The notes below the pieces were generated by a model. It saw only the letters and a program-made list of their open reading frames with translations. It was not told the DNA's origin and did not search any database. 64,000 nt of DNA, taken from positions 1-64,000 of the forward strand of contig NZ_JAPDPI010000004.1 in assembly GCF_026013615.1 (NCBI RefSeq). The letters are read 5' to 3'. This document shows, piece after piece, positions 61,461-64,000 of the stretch. This stretch comes from Plebeiibacterium marinum (GTDB lineage: Bacteria > Bacteroidota > Bacteroidia > Bacteroidales > Marinilabiliaceae). The stretch's first letter is position 1; each line of letters begins with the position of its first letter. The translations under genes and the position numbers were made by a program.

Positions 61461-63458
61461 CTAAAATAAATCCTTCAGCAAAACATCATCCACTAATGTA
61501 GGCAAGGTAACCTTTAATTCCGGACTTCTTTTCATCTCTCTTTCTATGGCAAATCGGGCTTCTTTGTTTCGAGCCCAACTGCGACGGGCAATACCGTTGT
61601 TTACATCATAAAACAACATTTTTTCCAGGCGTTTTTCAGCCTCTGAAGAACCATCCAACAACATTCCAAAACCACCATTAATTACTTCGCCCCAACCAAC
61701 ACCACCTCCGTTATGGATAGATACCCAGGTGGCACCACGAAAACTGTCGCCAATTACGTTTTGAATGGCCATATCTGCAGTATACCTACTGCCATCATAA
61801 ATATTTGAAGTTTCACGATAAGGGGAATCTGTTCCACTCACATCATGATGGTCGCGACCCAAAACCACAGGACCTATATTACCAAGAGCCACCTCATTAT
61901 TAAAAGCCCTGGCTATTTTTGCACGCCCTTCTGCATCAGCATACAATATGCGTGCCTGCGATCCCACAACCAGCCTATTCTTTTTTGCATCACGAATCCA
62001 TGTAATATTATCATGCATCTGCATCTGAATTTCTTCCGGCGAGTTATCCATAATCTCCTGCAACACCTTCATGGCTATTTCATCAGTTCGGTCCAAATCT
62101 GCAGGGTTCCCTGAAGTGCAAACCCAACGAAATGGTCCAAAACCATAGTCAAAACACATGGGGCCCAATATATCCTGAACATAAGATGGATACTTAAAAT
62201 CTTTGCCATTAACAGCCATCACATCTGCACCCGCACGCGACGCCTCTAACAAAAAGGCATTTCCATAATCAAAAAAGTATGTTCCCTTAGCGGTATGTTT
62301 ATTAATAGCCGCCGCATGGCGACGCAACGAAACCTGTACTTTTTCTTTGAACACATCTGGTTCTTCACGGATAAGCCGGTTTGCTTCCTCATAAGATACA
62401 CCTACCGGATAATAACCTCCCGTCCATGGAATATGCAACGAGGTTTGATCTGACCCCACATGAACAAAAACGCCTTCCTTATCAAACTGTTCCCACACAT
62501 CTACCACATTTCCAATAAATGCTATTGATACGATTTCATTTTTTTCTTGAGCAGCCTTTACTCTTGACAGCAGTGCTTCCATTGAATCGATCAATTCATC
62601 AACCCATCCTTGAGAATGACGTTTTTTTGCTGCGGCAGGATTCACCTCTGCGCAAACAGTAATGCATCCCGCTATATTGCCTGCCTTAGGCTGTGCTCCA
62701 CTCATACCTCCTAACCCGGCTGTTAAAAACACCTTTCCTTTAGGCTCTTCTCCTTTAGAAAGGATTTTTCGAAAGGCATTCATTACAGTAATAGTTGTGC
62801 CATGAACAATACCCTGAGGACCAATATACATATACGAACCTGCTGTCATTTGCCCGTATTGCGAAACCCCCAATGCATTAAAACGCTCCCAATCATCTGG
62901 TTTTGAATAATTGGGGATCACCATTCCATTGGTAACCACGACCCTTGGAGCATCCTTTGATGAGGGGAACAAGCCCATCGGGTGACCCGAATACATATGT
63001 AATGTCTGTTCATTTGTCATGGTTGATAAATACTGCATGGTCAGCAAGTACTGAGCCCAGTTTTGAAACACGGCGCCGTTGCCGCCATAGGTAATTAACT
63101 CTTCTGGGTGCTGGGCAACTGCAGGATCCAGGTTATTCTGAATCATCAACATAATAGCCGCAGCCTGCTGGCATTGGGCAGGATATTCTGAAATTGGGCG
63201 GGCATACATTTTATAATCCGGAATAAAACGATACATATATATGCGTCCAAATTCCTTCAACTCTTGCGCAAACTCTTTTGCCAGTTCCTTATGCCACTCT
63301 TTGGGGAAATACCGCAAGGCATTTTTTATAGCAAGTTGTTTTTCTTCTATGCTAAGAATATCTTTACGCTTGGGCGCATGGTTTGCTTCAATGTTATATG
63401 CTTTTTTTGCAGGCAGTTCATTAGGAATCCCTTGCAATATTTGTTCTTTAAAGGTCAT
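61461..63458 (-). CDS. hutU: Urocanate hydratase
   Basis: The 665-residue enzyme has the NAD-binding GGLGGMSGAQPKAGNIAG, GNVVDVWEQF, and DYGFGPFRWVCTSG with the conserved active-site Cys, and a GDHHDV-like GRDHHDVSGTDSPYRE. It is longer than the roughly 555-residue proteobacterial enzymes but close to the longer Bacteroidota form. It converts urocanate to imidazolone propionate. It is second in order after hutH. Confidence 0.95.
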   Translation of the reverse strand: MTFKEQILQGIPNELPAKKAYNIEANHAPKRKDILSIEEKQLAIKNALRYFPKEWHKELAKEFAQELKEFGRIYMYRFIPDYKMYARPISEYPAQCQQAAAIMLMIQNNLDPAVAQHPEELITYGGNGAVFQNWAQYLLTMQYLSTMTNEQTLHMYSGHPMGLFPSSKDAPRVVVTNGMVIPNYSKPDDWERFNALGVSQYGQMTAGSYMYIGPQGIVHGTTITVMNAFRKILSKGEEPKGKVFLTAGLGGMSGAQPKAGNIAGCITVCAEVNPAAAKKRHSQGWVDELIDSMEALLSRVKAAQEKNEIVSIAFIGNVVDVWEQFDKEGVFVHVGSDQTSLHIPWTGGYYPVGVSYEEANRLIREEPDVFKEKVQVSLRRHAAAINKHTAKGTYFFDYGNAFLLEASRAGADVMAVNGKDFKYPSYVQDILGPMCFDYGFGPFRWVCTSGNPADLDRTDEIAMKVLQEIMDNSPEEIQMQMHDNITWIRDAKKNRLVVGSQARILYADAEGRAKIARAFNNEVALGNIGPVVLGRDHHDVSGTDSPYRETSNIYDGSRYTADMAIQNVIGDSFRGATWVSIHNGGGVGWGEVINGGFGMLLDGSSEAEKRLEKMLFYDVNNGIARRSWARNKEARFAIEREMKRSPELKVTLPTLVDDVLLKDLF

Positions 63459-63469
63459 TTTTAAGTTTT

Positions 63470-63602
63470 TTAGTCATTTACAATTGGTTAAAGGTAAAGT
63501 CACCAGACACTTTTTTATATTAATTAAAATCCGGTATACTCCAAAGGTATCTACTATAGGTCATCAGCTATAGGCTATTTACCATAAGCTACTAACCAAC
63601 AG
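63470..63602. repeat. hutH-hutU spacer with short repeats
   Basis: The 144-bp spacer has near-repeats of CTATAGG and TAGCT-type words (CTATAGGTCATCAGCTATAGG and nearby CATAAGCTACTAACCAACAGCTAC-like words, 63551-63604). No T-run terminator is present, so transcription can pass. Possible repeat-derived sequence of no clear function. Confidence 0.3.
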
Positions 63603-64000
63603 CTACCTTACAATAAAAGCCCTATACTCAACCAAGCTTACCATAGCTGCAATATCATCCTTAATCAACCTGTCATTTTCGAGCTTAGCTACTTTATTGC
63701 GGATAATGGCAAAATTTTGCTCTATCACGGGAGAAAACTTATTCGGTCTCCTGAACTCCATGGCCTGAGCTGCATACATCAATTCTATGGCAAAAATCTT
63801 TTCAAGGTTTGTTAAAATCCTGTTAAATTTTCGTCCGGAGATGCTACCCATTGAAACATGGTCTTCCTGCCCCAGGGAAGTTGGAACACTATCAGCTGAA
63901 GGCGGGAAACAAAGCGATTTGTTCTCAGTAACCAATGCCGCTGTAGTATATTGTGGAATCATAAAACCGGAATTTAAGCCACCATGTTCTGTCAGCAAAC
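63603..64000 (-). CDS. hutH: Histidine ammonia-lyase, C-terminal fragment
   Basis: The frame is open to the window end, so the start lies to the right. The visible part contains GFMIPQYTTAALVTENK, then SADSVPTSLGQEDHVSMGS with the Gln-Glu-Asp-His motif, and the final helices, all typical of the C-terminal third of HutH. The MIO-forming Ala-Ser-Gly is outside the window. It deaminates histidine to urocanate and begins the hutH-hutU-hutI-hutG set. Confidence 0.95.
   Translation of the reverse strand, partial: LLTEHGGLNSGFMIPQYTTAALVTENKSLCFPPSADSVPTSLGQEDHVSMGSISGRKFNRILTNLEKIFAIELMYAAQAMEFRRPNKFSPVIEQNFAIIRNKVAKLENDRLIKDDIAAMVSLVEYRAFIVR

Noticed and set aside
63470-63602. REP-type mobile repeat between hutH and hutU
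   Set aside because: The near-repeats are short and imperfect, and a genome-wide copy number cannot be judged from one window.
1-64000. CRISPR array, insertion sequences, rRNA or tRNA genes
   Set aside because: No regular repeat-spacer pattern, transposase ORF or RNA gene was seen on either strand.

Overview
The window looks like a chromosome segment of a Bacteroidota species, probably a marine or anaerobic Marinilabiliales-type organism (lineage inferred). Supporting features are the Bacteroidota promoter signature (TTTG, 18-19 bp, TAnnTTTG) in front of many genes, near absence of Shine-Dalgarno sequences, a TonB receptor with an N-terminal carboxypeptidase-like domain, a DUF4625-type lipoprotein, and ferredoxin-linked metabolism (IorAB, an Nfn-type transhydrogenase). 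I found no tRNA, rRNA, CRISPR array or insertion sequence.

Layout. 1-3743: the right end of an integrated phage-like element. It holds the tail of an unknown gene, a small RadA-like ATPase, a tightly overlapped lysis cassette (TM/coiled-coil protein, GTA-type holin, GH108 endolysin), a tiny basic ORF and a convergent tyrosine integrase. 4273-9181: TetR regulator and a galactose cluster (galK, galM, sugar permease). 9557-13938: signalling genes (orphan receiver, YfiR-like, large GAF protein, MEKHLA/PAS-like protein). 14126-18865: iorA-iorB, a gene of two tandem copies of an unrecognised domain, and an M18 aminopeptidase. 18887-22218: a secreted GH3-like/serine-hydrolase fusion and a second receiver. 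22394-23477: rpsF-rpsR-rplI. 23629-27037: Nfn-like pair plus a dihydroorotate-dehydrogenase-like gene. 27344-32262: SUI1 factor, His-rich small protein with a TonB receptor, membrane histidine kinase. 32399-35483: PhnA-like, flavin reductase, and pyrB-pyrI with a long leader, divergent from an EamA transporter. 36440-41678: aminotransferase, lipoprotein, WbpP-like epimerase, rny, zapA and a coiled-coil gene. 41872-50143: M23 peptidase, arginine-decarboxylase-like enzyme, C69 dipeptidase, chemoreceptor, AbgT transporter. 50220-54344: secreted TPR protein followed directly by a Pif1-like helicase with its own TPR tail. 54465-58979: phosphoesterase, oxidoreductase, ThiD, esterase, macrodomain. 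59066-64000: histidine degradation genes hutH(partial)-hutU-hutI-hutG.

The most interesting observations are: (1) the pyrB leader, which has a Phe-rich leader ORF, a U6-C-U8 tract, an intrinsic terminator 23 nt further on, and an ORF end 3 nt before pyrB, closely resembling the enterobacterial pyrL/pyrBI UTP-sensed attenuator; (2) strong Shine-Dalgarno sequences before rplI and rpsR in a genome that otherwise lacks them; (3) the duplicated unrecognised domain downstream of iorAB; (4) a GH3-like/serine hydrolase fusion with an eroded GH3 barrel; (5) the Pif1-TPR fusion coupled to a secreted TPR protein.

Many genes have an apparent upstream TTG or GTG start that lies inside or next to a -7 box. 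I moved those starts to the first ATG downstream and say so in the entries.
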